A stretch of 64,000 nt of DNA, from the NCBI GenBank assembly GCA_037903475.1, contig JBAJFG010000073.1:1054001-1118000 (forward strand), in the 5' to 3' direction. Below are positions 23,447 through 35,439 of this stretch, one piece after another; within the stretch, counting starts at the first letter, position 1, and each line of letters opens with the position of its first letter. The DNA comes from Ancylostoma caninum. Taxonomy: Eukaryota; Nematoda; Chromadorea; Rhabditida; Ancylostomatidae. Both the position numbers and the translations under genes were made by a program. The notes beneath the pieces were generated by a model. That model was not told the DNA's origin. It made no database searches and saw only the letters and a list, made by a program, of their open reading frames with translations.

Positions 23447-24059
23447 TCGTGGAGACTCCTTTTTTCCAGCGAGTTTTCAAAGCTAGCAGACCTAAATTTG
23501 TCAGAAGAAAAGCATTATGATTTGCAAAAAAAGGTAGTAGCGAAAAATTCCCTATTAACGTGTACTCGGAACAAAGAAGAAAAGAGACAATTGCCACGTG
23601 AGTAAAGCAACTCAAACCTCTGTCTTTAAGAAGAGTAAAGGACAAGCTGAAGCTGGATATAACAAATGACCAAACTTAGACAACAACGGTCTCTAGACCA
23701 TACTCCGTCGACAGGATATTTGTGCTACCGTACGTCAATAGACGTCAAAAAACGTAACTGAGCACGTCTGGTGTAGCCTACACAAACTACACCTTGACTT
23801 ACATGATTGTCTAACTTCGTCGGACGGAGACACCGGCAAACGCAGGTGAGGAGCGGTTGCGGTCGAGAAGCGATAGATTCTGCGATTCATTTGCAACTTT
23901 TCGCCTTGAAAACGTTTCACTTACTCCATTTTGCTGAATTCAAACAGAATTGGTCCATTATTATGGATCCAGAGCAAGATGTCTCGCCGCTTTGCCAGAC
24001 TGATTGTCTGACTCGGACCCGTGCGCCACCCCGAGCAAGGCTCTGGCTCGGTGAATATA
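23447..24059. other. 5' flank of gene B, no gene seen
   Basis: The upstream region should hold the gene B promoter. I see no clear exon or motif. 23950-24050 is GC-richer and begins the next repeat block. Confidence 0.4.
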
Positions 24060-24257
24060 CAGGAAGCTCCAAATGTCCGCAGTCAAGAGGGCGTGGCCAC
24101 GGCGCGGCTCCTTGATCAGACACAGGCGCTCTCTATGCTGCCTCTGGCTTCTCTGACTCTGCAGCCAACCAGTGGCAGCATGCCGAGCGCCTGTGTCTCT
24201 TTCTAAAGCCGCGTCGTGGCCACGTCCCTCTTGACTGCGAACATTTGGAGCTTCCTG
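24060..24257. mobile_element. TA-flanked palindromic MITE, 198 bp
   Basis: TA at 24058-24059 and 24258-24259. The termini CAGGAAGCTCCAAATGT and its complement continue into arms of about 80 bp that pair well. It is followed by the right end of a TTAA element of the AGGCAGAGG family (GCCTTTAA near 24275), which has no left partner nearby. Confidence 0.8.
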
Positions 24258-24317
24258 TATATGAGGTGGGTCCCTGCCTTTAATGTTGCGGAGGTGCGAG
24301 GGAGGTGCAAGATCCTC

Positions 24318-25195
24318 ATGACCAAATTTGGCCAGCAAAAGTGCAACCACGCGTGAGCACCCAAGAGCAGTCAAACATTCGATGGGGTTAAAGAATGAGG
24401 AAGTGAGTGATAGATTATATGGCATCCCAAAGTACTTGGTCTTTGCAGCGACATTGCGTTAACACCCAAGATCGAGCAATTGTCCATTATTTCCAAAGCA
24501 GCGCGCGTTGTTCATTTATCTCCTGAACCGTTCCGCGTCCTGTTAAAGATTAGCAATTGAAGTTTGCAAAACTCTAGTCATGGACGGGATGCAAACCCTC
24601 GGACCTCATCCTATGGTTGCGCGTCACTATCCACTCGACTATTCTGCTGGCAAACTGTGAGTGAGGGCGATTCATGTCAGTATGGCGGGAAATAGAATTT
24701 TGTGCTTGTATTAACCATTTAGCAAATTTCGAGTATAATCTGTAACATCGTTTGGGACAGGATATGCAACCATATATGTCTCGTTTCGAAAGCTCAGCTT
24801 AAGTTCGTGCACTTCCCTTGTCAGTAATAGAAGAAAGCTAGCACAACGAAAACATGAGTAGGCCTTGCCATCTTTCGTATTTCTGACGAGAATTTGCATA
24901 TTTGTATTACTTTTATACTCCGGTGGATCACTTCGAATCCACAATGGCTTCGAATCCGGGGGCTGTTCCGTGCGAGGCTGTGCGCAAGCGATGACCAAGC
25001 TGCCAGAGGTTATCACGTTGCAAGCGTCCAATTGACAGGTAATTGTGGAGAATGCTGCCTTGTGCGCTGGATTAGGAGCAATAGCGCCTGATGGTTGGCG
25101 GGCTCAAGGCGGCCTGAACGCGGATAGTTCTCCGGCGGATAGAAATGCAAGCCCAGTTTTCAGCGGCACTATAGGGCCTGAACGCGGCTAGCACA
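24318..25195. repeat. Composite SINE-like repeat, copy B (uninterrupted)
   Basis: This is the paralogue of 10013-12620 without the TTAA element or the mariner. It contains the empty TTAA (24799-24802) and the empty TA (24914-24915). Two tRNA-like heads are kept on the minus strand, at 24641-24586 and 25005-24946. Confidence 0.88.
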
Positions 25196-25415
25196 ACATG
25201 CGCGCCAAGCCTACACAAAAAATGTAATTGGGTGGTAAACTAAGCTTGACTGACGGTCTAGCTGTTCCTGAAAATCATAATGTTAGGTAATGTTTTGGAA
25301 GAAGCTGTACAATTGAACAAATGAACAGCAAAAGATTGTATGCAAAACGCCAAAACTCGAGATAAGTCGAAAAACGCGCATCGCGCCCTTGTCTCCGTAG
25401 TTTTGGACCACCCTG

Positions 25416-25794
25416 TATACATTGGACCGGATAAAAATCGAACAATTCTGTTACTTCAATTACTAATTCAGGAAAAAGTTTAAACATCCAGGAATTCGAG
25501 AATGAGAAAGCTCTAAAGCCCTTCTCTTCCATACATTGTTGCATTGGCCCCCAATGTTGAAACAATTGAATTTTCCGTTTATTCGAACTATTCGATATTC
25601 GGAAGCAAAGATATTCGATCTCGAATAAATGGAAAAACCGAGTGTTCCACCATTAAAGACCAATTCTGTGCTCTGTGAGGGAGAAGAAGAGCTTTAGGGC
25701 TTTCTCATTCTCGAATGTCTGGACATTTAAATTGCTTCCTGAACTGGTAGTTGAACTAACAGAATTTTTCGTTTTTTATTCGATCCAATGTATA
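25416..25794. mobile_element. Hairpin MITE, about 380 bp
   Basis: TATACATTGGACCGGATAAA at the left and the complement of ATCGATCCAATGTATA-type sequence at the right. The arms of about 120 bp can be followed through ATTCGAGAATGAGAAAGC on both sides. A mariner-like end (TTTTGGACCACCCTGTATA, 25400-25418) abuts it on the left. Confidence 0.75.
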
Positions 25795-28041
25795 TAACCC
25801 ACCACTGGTCGATAACTTGACCGGTATGGCATGCTCTCACTTGTTAGCTGGCAAGTCTCACTTTTGCAGGGACACATGGAATGACTAAGTCTGATTTTTC
25901 TTGTTCAAAAGTTCTACTTTTTAGTGAGCAACCTTTTATTAAAACATTGAATAGTTTTTGAAAAAAGGTTGAAGGCCTGAACAGGAAAGTTGGACTATAA
26001 AATCTACGTAGTATTGGACTACGAAATCCCTCAATAAATGGCGATCTGCCTTCAAAGTGCACTAACAAGCCAGAACATGCACGACCCGTTAACAAACAGA
26101 GTAAGGTGCCGCTCCCCAATTCCCTTTTTTCATAGATGAAATTAGTAGAACATTCTATTGTCAATTAATTCCAATTCAAAACCAAGAGATTCTCGATCGA
26201 ATAATAAATTCTGGTGCAAGCTTCTCACACCAACCTAATACTTACGAAGGGATACTATATATATTAAAGGTTCGATACGTAAGAACGCCTCATTTAGGCT
26301 GCGTTACAAATGAAGTATTAACTTGCACTGAACTTCCAAAAGCCTCCTTAACATTTGTCACTTTCCTTGTTACCCTCATTCTGAGGGGTAGCATTGTGCT
26401 CCTGGCACAGCGTAGTGAAAATAAATAAATAAATAAATACTGCTGAATTTACCTGAACAAGGCGGGGCATGTAAAAATAATTGAGTCTTGGGAACAAGAT
26501 GAAATTTCAGACCGGTTAGCAAACGGTCTTCCCGTAGTGCCCCAAGCATAATGGTATCATGCCACCCTCTTCGAAGCAAAAATCGGCACTGATAGATTGC
26601 TCGACGTTCGATAGGTCCTGATAACCTGAATGATTGCCTACATAGCAATCATATGTGGACCACATTTTGTCTCACGCCCGGATCTGAACTTCTCATTTTT
26701 TCCTTCTACAGTTTTGGGCTCATTTTTCTACAACACACTCATCTGGTGTTACATTTCATATTTATTTTTATAAAAGACGAGTAGAATCCCCGTCACTTTT
26801 GCGTTGTATCGTGCAGTGCGAGGAGGACCTCTGTGGATACCTTGGATGCCTTCTCGTCGATGTGTGCCTGAACATTTACATTTACTTCGACACCCGAGAG
26901 GACGGACAAGGGAATCCCAACAGTGTCGCGACGCACCGTGATCGGAAAATTCTTTGCAAGTGGATGGACAGTAGCGTAAATGTAACCCAGTAGACGCAGT
27001 CGCGCAGCCCTGATTGCAGACTGCCGCAGCCTTAATCGTAGTAACTGTTGCTATTTCTGTTTAGCATGGAGCTGCCGGAAAATAACTGCAGGATTATTTG
27101 TCAGGAACCCACCAAAACCACGACTACATCCAATATTTCCTCCGAGATTTCCGATTCAACCTTAAGAAGGGAGCTAATTAACAGATTATTGGTGATTTTC
27201 ACAGTTTTTCTGATCATTATGGTCAGGAAATCAAGTGTTATATACTTACCACCATATTTCGTTTCCGTAACCCTCTCAGTTGGTAAACGTTGTCACAGAG
27301 CTACGCTCTGCACGACCGGAAAGCACTAATCTACACGACCAAACCTTCTCCGCGTAGCCGAGTCGACGGCCGGACGGGATAGAGGCGAGCCGGCGGGAGG
27401 AGAGGCGGGCAGCGCCAGCTCTCCCAAATCTTATTGTGTTGCGTTGTTCATATTTTTATGTGTTGTTGATTTTAAATGAATCTGATATTTCGATTTCATG
27501 TAGAACACAAGTTAATGTTCACAATACATTTAACCACACAATCTAAAAATCCGGGGAACAAGAACGATAAAAACGGCAACTAATGTAAATATGGTGAATC
27601 GCAAAGTTCGGCTGGAAACTGCGAGACAACTTCATCCAATCAGCGGCCAATTATTTCTGAACCAATCGCACCCACTACGTACGTTTGAAGGTGAAAATGT
27701 AGATTTTGTGCCAGAATTATCGATACCGACCGGTTCACGGCTTCTGAAAGGAATATGGGACTTAGTAGCAGAATTTTGGATTTGATGAGACTGAGAACCT
27801 CTATGTCCCGAATCACCACCCCGTGCTGCGCTCTGAGCCCCTATGCATGACCTACTAACGATTACCTTACTAACACTTCTAACACAACACTTGGGTGCAC
27901 TGCTATGAGAAGGCTCAAATGGAATTTTGGCTTGAAGCTGGAAAATCTACTGAAGAACAATGTTTGAAAATAGGTAAAAGACATGGCAAACAGTACAGTA
28001 GCTATTGTTTTTTTTGTGGTTTTTCATGGTATGGTTGCTAG
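25795..28041. other. No gene supported
   Basis: Short ORFs without family features. There is an AAAT tetranucleotide run at 26423-26440. The AT-rich part from 26200 to 26290 and the GC patch at 27350-27420 carry no clear feature. Confidence 0.35.
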
Positions 28042-28297
28042 TATAGGGCAGTTTATACTGTGTGCGTGCGACTGACGCGCGTGCGTCTATATGATGAAGA
28101 ATAGGACCCAGTCGCATCACAGTCGCATCGCAGTCGCAGCTCAGACGCACGCATTTGCGGCCTCGCGGCGGCCGCACGTTCTTTTCATTGAGGATGTACA
28201 CGCAATGTTGACCGATCTTCATGGAAAATCCCTTGCAAATGGATGCGTGCGACTGATGCGCGACTGACGCACGCAGCTAGTATAAATTACCCTTATA
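28042..28297. mobile_element. Inverted-repeat MITE with GC-rich core
   Basis: The ends AGGGCAGTTTATACT and, inverted, AGGGTAATTTATACT face each other. Inside, GCGTGCGACTGACGC recurs inverted near both ends. TAT flanks both sides, but the exact target duplication is unclear. Confidence 0.6.
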
Positions 28298-28642
28298 ACG
28301 TTTACTAGACTGCTGTCTGCCTTTCGAATATTCCCTTGTACTGCTGACGACTCTAACACTCGTTTCCTCAGAGTTTGGGCTCTGACTCAGTTTCTTCCTT
28401 TCTCTTGGAATTGGACTACTTTTTGGACTTCCGACTTGGAATTGGACTAAAACGCACACTGAACGAAAGAATATTCACTTAAATATTTATATAGCAATGT
28501 GAACGTAAATATATCTTTCCATATAGTCGTGTTGGAAACCAATCGAGATATGGTCCTGTAAAACTTCTATATCTGCACGTGGGAGTAGTTCGCACATTGG
28601 TACGATCCTCAAGAGGGAAGAGTTATTTGCAAATGTACTATT

Positions 28643-28990
28643 TCATTTCTCGAGTGATGACCATCCATGAGGGTGTTGAGCTGAAAGAGATTTAAATGCT
28701 CTCGTTTCTACCCACCTGAGCCGTGGTTGCCAGTCATACCTGTGGTAAGCCTCCGCTAAGTTCGCGGTTCTCAGCTCGTCGATCTCGAACTTGTTCCAGA
28801 GGTCAGCAAGCGTATCGGTGAACCACGTCTCCTCCAAGCATATGAGGAACTCATTGCACGGCCAATATGCCGGGTGTGGCCTCGCGACGAGGGGAATTCT
28901 CAACACTCTAATCTCGCGGTGGAGCCGACGAGGGAGAAGACAACTCCCCTGATGGTCTCCCAACATCAACTTCAAAACTTTTAAGGTCTT
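28643..28990 (-). pseudogene. MULE-like transposase C-terminal fragment (tentative)
   Basis: The minus-strand frame carries WFTDTLADLWNKFEI followed by LRTANLAEAYHR and then a HP..W motif. This spacing is like the C-terminal end of MULE-type transposases, where an R-T-x-N-x-x-E-x-x-H motif follows the catalytic domain. Only about 110 residues remain, and no catalytic residues are in view. Confidence 0.45.
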
Positions 28991-29828
28991 TTTTGAGCGA
29001 TGTTGTTAAGTTCATCCTGTCTCGCCTTTTTTTTTTTCAAGGCGTGCCAAATCTAACGCACAACCCTGAACAATGGAATCCGGGAATACCTGAAACAAAC
29101 TGTTTTTGAGGTTAGTCCGATCCCATGCATGATGCTACTACGATTGACCATCTTTACAGCGTTGATAGAGGCCCTCTCAAAGTCTAGCATCACGTGGAGA
29201 TTTGCGGGATACACGGAAGAGTTGAACACATCCCTGTGCCGAAATATTGTAGAGAATACCTAAGTACATGACATACGTCTTGAGAACGGTTGTGTGAGTA
29301 CATAAGTGGAAACCTTCACAGTCTTTTTTGAGGATATGGGGTAAGGATGACACTTCTACTCGTTGCGACACACATCATGCACGGTGTCCAGCTGGCCTCT
29401 CTACGCTTCAGCTGACGAGGTTGGAGTGAATAAACCCCACCCCTTGAGCCACATGCGTGTGCAGACCATTCCTAGACGCCATATGAATTTCAGTTGCAAT
29501 ATCAGAATTGTTGTGAACTTCTCGTACCTGCACTGTGTTACTGTTGTAGTAGACGTGCAGGGTTGGCTCCAAACGGTGCACGAGCATCGACTCATTAGAA
29601 AGTATCCTTAACGTATCTGGGGTGTTAGTCATAGTGCCGCCGGCTTCATCACTGTTGTGGGTTTTCAGAGCTTTGTAAGAAGTCCACTTATACGAACAAC
29701 TGAATGATCTAATTAGTCCTCACCTTTCAATAGCACACGAAACAAAGCTCCTACTATAAGGATGAGAGAACATCACATCCCACATCGCTGGTTCTCTAAG
29801 TATATTCATAGCAATGTCGCAGATTATA
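28991..29828. other. No gene supported
   Basis: Low-complexity and unassigned sequence with a T11-type run near 29028. No exon is recognised. Confidence 0.35.
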
Positions 29829-30383
29829 CAGTCTATCCGAAACGACGAGTCCCCTCAGCCGGCGGGAAACGTCGTGGCAGCGGCTGGGGCGCGGCCGTTT
29901 CGGCAGCGTGCTCGAGTTGATCAGCTCTTGAGATCAACGCCGCCACGCTCAATCGGCAAAAAGGTGGGTTTTCTTTGTTTTTATGCATTGTTCTTTTCTG
30001 AATATATTAGCATATATCGGGCTGTTGCTTGTCTGAGGCCATTTGAAACGTTGCTTTTTATTCGAATGTGCTTTTTTTGTTGTTCTTTGTCTGTGTGGCC
30101 ATAAAGGATAGGATAAAGAAAACACATTCAAATAAAAAAAGAGACATTCAAAACGGCCTGAGACACGCAGCGGCCAGATACAAGATTATATAATCAAGAA
30201 AGGAACCACAACAATGTATAAAAACGAAGAAAACCCCACCGTTTTGCCGGCTAAACATGGCAGCGTTGATCTCAACAGCTGATCAATTCGACCAATTCGA
30301 CGTACTGCCAAGGCGGCCGCTCCGCGTCGCGCTGCCACGACGTTTCCCGCCAGCTGAGCGGACTCGTCGTTGCGAATAGACTG
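29829..30383. mobile_element. TA-flanked palindromic MITE, 555 bp
   Basis: TA at 29827-29828 and 30384-30385. The termini CAGTCTATCCGAAACGACGA and its near-complement extend into arms of about 150 bp with GGCGGGAAACGTCGTGGCAG in both. The centre (29985-30225) is AT-rich and unpaired. Confidence 0.85.
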
Positions 30384-30969
30384 TACCTAGAAGTTGAACC
30401 TGCCCCGCGCAACCTTGTTCTTAACAGTGGCCATCTGCTCATGCCACACCGGCTTAGGAGTCTTCCTGGTATCTGGTATATGTCGTGTCTGCTTGCGGGC
30501 CACGGTTGAACCGTTGATACGGACATTTATACTAATCATAATGCCAGCGATCAAATTCTCATGCCTCACAAACTGTCCTATCCACGAGGGTGTGCGTCGT
30601 TTTAATGGAGCTTGCACTCAAGATGGTGCTCCAAGGTGAAGGGTTCGGTAACGAATTCGCCACCAATCATCTATAACGCTGGTTGTGAGGGTAAATCATA
30701 GAAAAATCGAAGCCTACGACACGTATAGTAAATATCAGGAGTTACTTTTCCATTGCTGACACTTGCACAGCTGATGGTTCTTCAAAATACGTTCAAAAGT
30801 CAACGAATACGACTCGTCTATACCAGGTATCCTGTAGCACATCGCTGCGTGCTCCCTCTCTTTGTGGCGTGAGCTTCTGCCATAAATCGCTGTGCGCCTG
30901 AAAATTAAGCGTTCCTACTACAACTATTTCTGATAATGCCTGAGAATTGAGTGATAACACCAGCACTTA

Positions 30970-31169
30970 CAGGGCATTCGCCTCGGAGTAAACATGGCGT
31001 TGCAATACGCGCGAGCTGATCCATTCTAATAGATCAAATTGTCAATCTCTGAGACTACGCCCGAACCGCTAATATCCACGTAGCCCTTCGATTGAGAATT
31101 CGATCTATTGGAACAGATCAGCTCGAGGGCGTATTGCAACGCAATATTTACTCCGAGGTAAATGCCCTG
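30970..31169. mobile_element. TA-flanked palindromic MITE, 200 bp
   Basis: TA at 30968-30969 and 31170-31171. The termini CAGGGCATTCGCCTCGGAGT and its near-complement extend into arms of about 70 bp (GTTGCAATACGC and GAGCTGATC on both sides). Confidence 0.88.
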
Positions 31170-31447
31170 TAATTATATTTGATGATGTATTACTCTGTTT
31201 TTGTTGCTAGGCCTTTCATACGCCTTCGTCTGCTCGTCGACCATGTAGAGTTTCATGGCAGTCTATAGTGTTAGACGATTACACTGCAACCGTAGTTGTA
31301 AACTGAGAAGTATAGCAGAGGATTTGCAAACCGTGTGAAAACAAAGTGTACGTAGGATGACAAAGTTTTGCATAACGTGTGAACAAGACAACTGTAGGAT
31401 GATAAAGGCAGCCAATCATGACTCATATATAACGGGCATACTCCGTG

Positions 31448-31490
31448 TGTGTTTGTTTGTTTGTTTGTTTTTCGTTTGTTTGTGTGTGAA
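31448..31490. repeat. GTTT microsatellite
   Basis: Imperfect run of GTTT with GT interruptions, directly before the palindrome array. Confidence 0.85.
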
Positions 31491-31529
31491 ACGAGGTTCG
31501 GGGGCGTGGCCTACTCTGAAGTTTTTTCC

Positions 31530-31858
31530 CAAGTTACATGTAAGCTTTTAGGGCGGAAACAACTTACATGTAACATTTCTTTTCCATTCCAACTTACATG
31601 CGATCTTTTTCGAGCCAAAACATCTTACATGCGATGTTTTCGAGTCGAAATAACTTACATGTGATCTTATTCGAGTCAAAACAACTTACTTGTAGGGTTT
31701 TCTGAGTCAAAACAACTTACATGCAATCAATTCAAGGTCAAAACAACCTACATGTAAGTTTTCGCAGATTTGCAACTTACATGTATCCTTTTTGGAGCGA
31801 AAACAAGTTACATGTAATCTTATGGAGCCGCCACAACTTACATGTAATCTTTTTGGAA
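31530..31858. repeat. Array of 30-bp units with TTACATGTAA core, array 1
   Basis: About ten degenerate units of 29-31 bp, each of the form AACTTACATGTAATC, then a T-rich tract, then GAGTCAAAAC. The 10-bp core is a perfect palindrome in the best units. Flanks and spacers vary by point changes, not as unrelated sequences. Function unknown. Confidence 0.88.
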
Positions 31859-32240
31859 TCATTCTCATGCGTGCACCGACTCGGTCGGTCGACTCGTTGA
31901 TCCCACGAACGCCCCTGTCGCCGACCGATCTCGCTACTTTTCTGCTAATCCTAGCTGGTATTCCTGCTTTATTCTTGCACTATCCTCCTTCCTGGTGAAA
32001 GACCTAATCGTTCTCTTAGCACTTCTGTGGCGAGGTGCGCAATTTTTCTGGACCAACGCCACCGTCAAAGGTAAATTCTCGTTGTCGCGGATTAGCGATT
32101 GATTGGAGGAATCACGCGTGTCACAAGTGATCCCCACCTCGCCTTCAGATTTGTTCTCGTCCCAGCGGCAGGGATAAAGCCTTTCGTTCAAAATCTTGCG
32201 GCCTCACTAGGTCTATTCATTTCTCTGCTTGCTTCTAAGT

Positions 32241-32960
32241 ATGGATACTCCTCTAGCGCCTGCCCCTGCTCCTCTTGCTGTTCAGATCCGTCGCGGGAAG
32301 AAACACAGGATAGATATCGGGGCGTCCCCGCCCACGGCTGACGATCTTGACTATGCGGTGGAGATGGTACTAAACGACGTCTCATTGCCAGCGCATCTCA
32401 GGACGGTAGTGAACCATCTTCTTTAATTCAAGGATCAGTTTGCCAGTCTGATGGAGAAAAATCGTAAGCTTATCGCGGAGGTTGATAGAGTTCGAAAGGA
32501 AAACTTTGACGTGGTAAACGAGAACACTTCCTTGCGATCAGAAATTGGCAATCTTAGGACCGAATTAGCACGTATTCAGCATTCTCCTCTAAAACAGCTG
32601 GATAATTCTAGAACTGTATGTCCTTGTTCTTGTGAGGAAATCGTACGGAAACGTTCAATTGTGGCTGATATTACTGAGTGTGATGCGAATTTGTCATCTA
32701 CTAGGGTCATTTATGATAATAATTGTGTAGGAAGAATTCTTGATCACCTATCAATTCAATGTCATCCGGTAGCTGTCTATCGAATGGGCCTCCACAATCC
32801 AAATAGGCCGTTTAATTAAAGTTGTGTTACCCTCCTCATACTTTGCCTCTTTAACACTGCGTTGGGCCCCTAAACTCAGATCCTTCTCGGTACAGGGTAT
32901 CTTTATAAGGCCATCATTACCCAAGTGCTAGAGGGAGCGACTTAGGAGCCGAGGCTGTCA
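32241..32960 (+). pseudogene. CR1-type non-LTR retrotransposon ORF1 pseudogene
   Basis: Starts MDTPLAPAPAPLAVQIRRGK. A TAA at 32424-32426 interrupts the frame just before a coiled-coil stretch (KNRKLIAEVDRVRKEN, NTSLRSEIGNLRTELARI). It continues with EEIVRKRSIVADI, then VAVYRMGLHNPN. One extra base near 32808-32818 breaks the frame, after which LIKVVLPSSYF, LRWAPKLRSF and GIFIRPSLP follow. This order (coiled coil, RSIV, VYRMG, RP-LIKVVLPS, FIRPSL) is that of nematode CR1-like ORF1 proteins, which bind the element RNA. Further stops follow near 32932. It is dead. Confidence 0.75.
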
Positions 32961-33504
32961 CGTTTTTCTTCTCATGCTGGTGCCGTCTCCTGTTCCGTTG
33001 CTACTGCCTCTCAACCTCCGCATGATTCTCAGCCATCTGATCTTTCGCAGTCAATACCTCTGCACGTGACCAACTCCTTCAATGCTTCTATGACCCCTGA
33101 CCATTCGAGAAACGATCTCTTTGCTAGCGCCTGCAACACATAATAGCGACATATTCCAGAGTTCAGCGGTAAATAGTGTAACATCCATGTGATTGCGTCC
33201 CCCATCCCGTTTCCTTCAGTGTTGCGTTTACTTCATTCTCACCCCATTTCTGTCTGGACACACCGCACCCTCCTCTTTTGTATGTTCGATCTATTCTTAT
33301 CACCAAATCAACGAGAGCGGGCAAAAGAAATGAATCATTTCCTGTTGTCATTAGATGTTGAATCGGTGATACATGGCTATGCTATTTCTATCTGGCAAAA
33401 ATAAATTCTGACAGAAATGAGGTTAGTCTTCTTTGATTGGTAGTTAAAGCTGTGAAAGGAGACCAAAGAAAAGTCCGATTTGGCTACGAGCCTTTTCAGA
33501 TGAA

Positions 33505-33580
33505 GAAATTCGAGCGAAGCGAGCATGAGGAGAGGTCTGGAAGTGCGGCGTCAGCCGGACGGCCAGAATGGTATTGATAA
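33505..33580. repeat. Retrotransposon 3'-tail-like segment, copy 1
   Basis: GAGCGAAGCGAG, CTGGAAG, GTCAGCCGGAC and GGCCAGAATGGT in order, then AT-rich sequence. The same order recurs at 34556-34640. Confidence 0.6.
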
Positions 33581-33702
33581 ATTCTATATAATTTATATGA
33601 GTATGCCAATATTTTTTCTCAAATACAAAGCAACCTATAAGCTATGCTGGTCTTCGTAGGACAAAATTTGCTCTGGATAGATTCAACTTTCGCTATTCTT
33701 CT

Positions 33703-33922
33703 TGCTTACATGTAAGCATTTGTAAGTTTGTATGTAAGCTTTTCGTAAGTTTGTATGTAATCTTCTTGTAAGCTTGTATGTAGGCTTTTTGTAAGCTCAC
33801 ATGTAATCTTTTCGTAAGTTTACATGTAATCTTTTGGAAACAGAAACAACTTACATGCGGTTTTATCGCTAACTTGTGTGAAGCCTTCATGTAAGCTAGG
33901 AATAAAATCGCATGTAACTTGA
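33703..33922. repeat. TTACATGTAA-type array, array 2
   Basis: Degenerate units. The left part has a 23-bp period (GTAAGTTTGTATGTAAGC type) and the right part has the 30-bp unit of array 1 (ACATGTAATCTTTTGGAAAC, then AACTTACATGCGG). It lies on the other side of the ORF1 pseudogene from array 1. Confidence 0.8.
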
Positions 33923-33959
33923 GAAAAAACTTCAGAGCTAGAGTGAAGAAAATGTTCTG

Positions 33960-34135
33960 CAACGGGTCCATTGTCGCGGTAGGGTATGATAAGGGTGCGC
34001 CGGCGTCCAAAAGTCGGAAAACGCTTAGAGTTGGGTCCAACGGTGTGATAAGGGTGCGCCGGCGTCCGAAAGTGGGGAAACCCCTGGAATTGGGTCCAGC
34101 GGTGTGATAAGGATGTGCCGGCTTCCATAAGTAAT
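33960..34135. repeat. Short tandem repeat, three units of about 58-69 bp
   Basis: Each unit starts GGGTCCA and contains TGATAAGGGTGCGCCGGC, then AAAGT. The three copies differ by substitutions and small indels. Confidence 0.8.
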
Positions 34136-34555
34136 AGGAATTCGCTAGGCGGGTCTATTTCTGCATGAGGGGTACTCTTACCCTGTTTCGGCGGACCCTC
34201 CTACCTAAATCACCTAGATGTACATTGTTTCCTTTCGTATCCGTGTTCTCTTCCCATTCCGTTTGTGTCTGAATGAACCACTCCTTTCTTTCCGTTTATA
34301 TACACCGGTGGACCCTTATCACCTGAATTACCACAACAACTAGTTGAGCTTAAATCATTTCAAGATAACATTTGCACTGAGTTGGTTACACTCAATTCTT
34401 CACGGCTACACTCATATGGAAGGGCATAACTTCGTTCATGTAGGGAAAGCTACCACTATGGAATCAAGGGCTTCTCAGGAGAGCGATAGAACTGCGTGGA
34501 AGGACACAGATTTTATCAGTCCATTTACACTTTCGTGTTTGCTTTCAACGTGCAG

Positions 34556-34640
34556 CAAGCGAGCGAAGTGAGTATCAGTAGAAGACTGGAAGTCAGGCGT
34601 TAGCCGGACAGCCAGATTGGTAAATAAATAAATAAGAGAT
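34556..34640. repeat. Retrotransposon 3'-tail-like segment, copy 2
   Basis: GAGCGAAGTGAG, CTGGAAGTCAGGCG, TAGCCGGACAGCC, then TGGT followed by a TAAA-type run (34620-34635). It matches copy 1, and the A-rich end suggests a retrotransposon 3' terminus. Confidence 0.6.
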
Positions 34641-35205
34641 TGGACAAATGGTAAAAAGAACCAAGATGCCATTTAAGATGTTTTCACTAGCACTTCACAA
34701 TGGGTTCGCGGTTTCCTTGTTATAACAAGCACCGGAAAATACCAATTGCAACAAGAAGCGAAAAAAAAAAACTAGAAAGATCAACCCACCTGTCCTTGAG
34801 AACGAATTCATTTACTCCAGAAGATAGTAGCTATAGCAATTAACGAATCCAAAAACTACCAGCATCAAATGTAGAGAATATTAGCGGTAATAGACTAGAA
34901 TATGAATATCTCTGATGGCCAGTGGCGGGCACAGAAAGTGGGCGCGACGGGGGGTGGGTGTGGGAAAAAATGAGGTCCTCGTCGCTTTGCAGACTCAGAT
35001 TGAAAATAAAATTAATGGAAATAGCAGGTTGCTGCAAAATTAATTACCGTTTTGGGGTTTGCACAAATAAAGTTCTATTCCATGGAATTTGAAAAATTTT
35101 AAGCCAAATGTATAAAATTCTGAAAGGATTTTCTTTCCTCTTTCAAAAACCGCTTGAATATTCTCGCTAGCTCTTTTCAGTACCTTTTTGTAGAGTTGCG
35201 AACAA

Positions 35206-35439
35206 ATGATGAGCCGACGCAATTCTCGGTTGATCGTAGTTAATGACTTCAATCTCGATCACTCTGAATCGGATTCGCTAGACGATCAGGCATTGAGGAC
35301 AGCTGTGAAACCTGAACCGGATCTTACCATCCGTACGATGAGAGCAGGGGTGGACGCTCTCTACTACAGTTTCAAAACATTTGACTTCAATCGACATGAC
35401 AAGAAAGATGGGGAAGAGAACACCCCACGATTTCGCTGA
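35206..35439 (+). CDS. Possible small protein or exon, 77 aa, unknown
   Basis: The frame starts MMSRRNSRLIVVNDFNLDHS after an in-frame stop and contains SDSLDDQALRTAVKPEPDL and SFKTFDFNRHDKK. It is mixed-charge and hydrophilic with balanced codon use. No splice partner or family is recognised, so it may be chance. Confidence 0.3.
   Translation: MMSRRNSRLIVVNDFNLDHSESDSLDDQALRTAVKPEPDLTIRTMRAGVDALYYSFKTFDFNRHDKKDGEENTPRFR

Noticed and set aside
31530..31858. CRISPR-like look (short repeats at about 30-bp spacing)
   Set aside because: Spacers are degenerate versions of one unit, not unrelated sequences; the host is a eukaryote and there are no cas genes.
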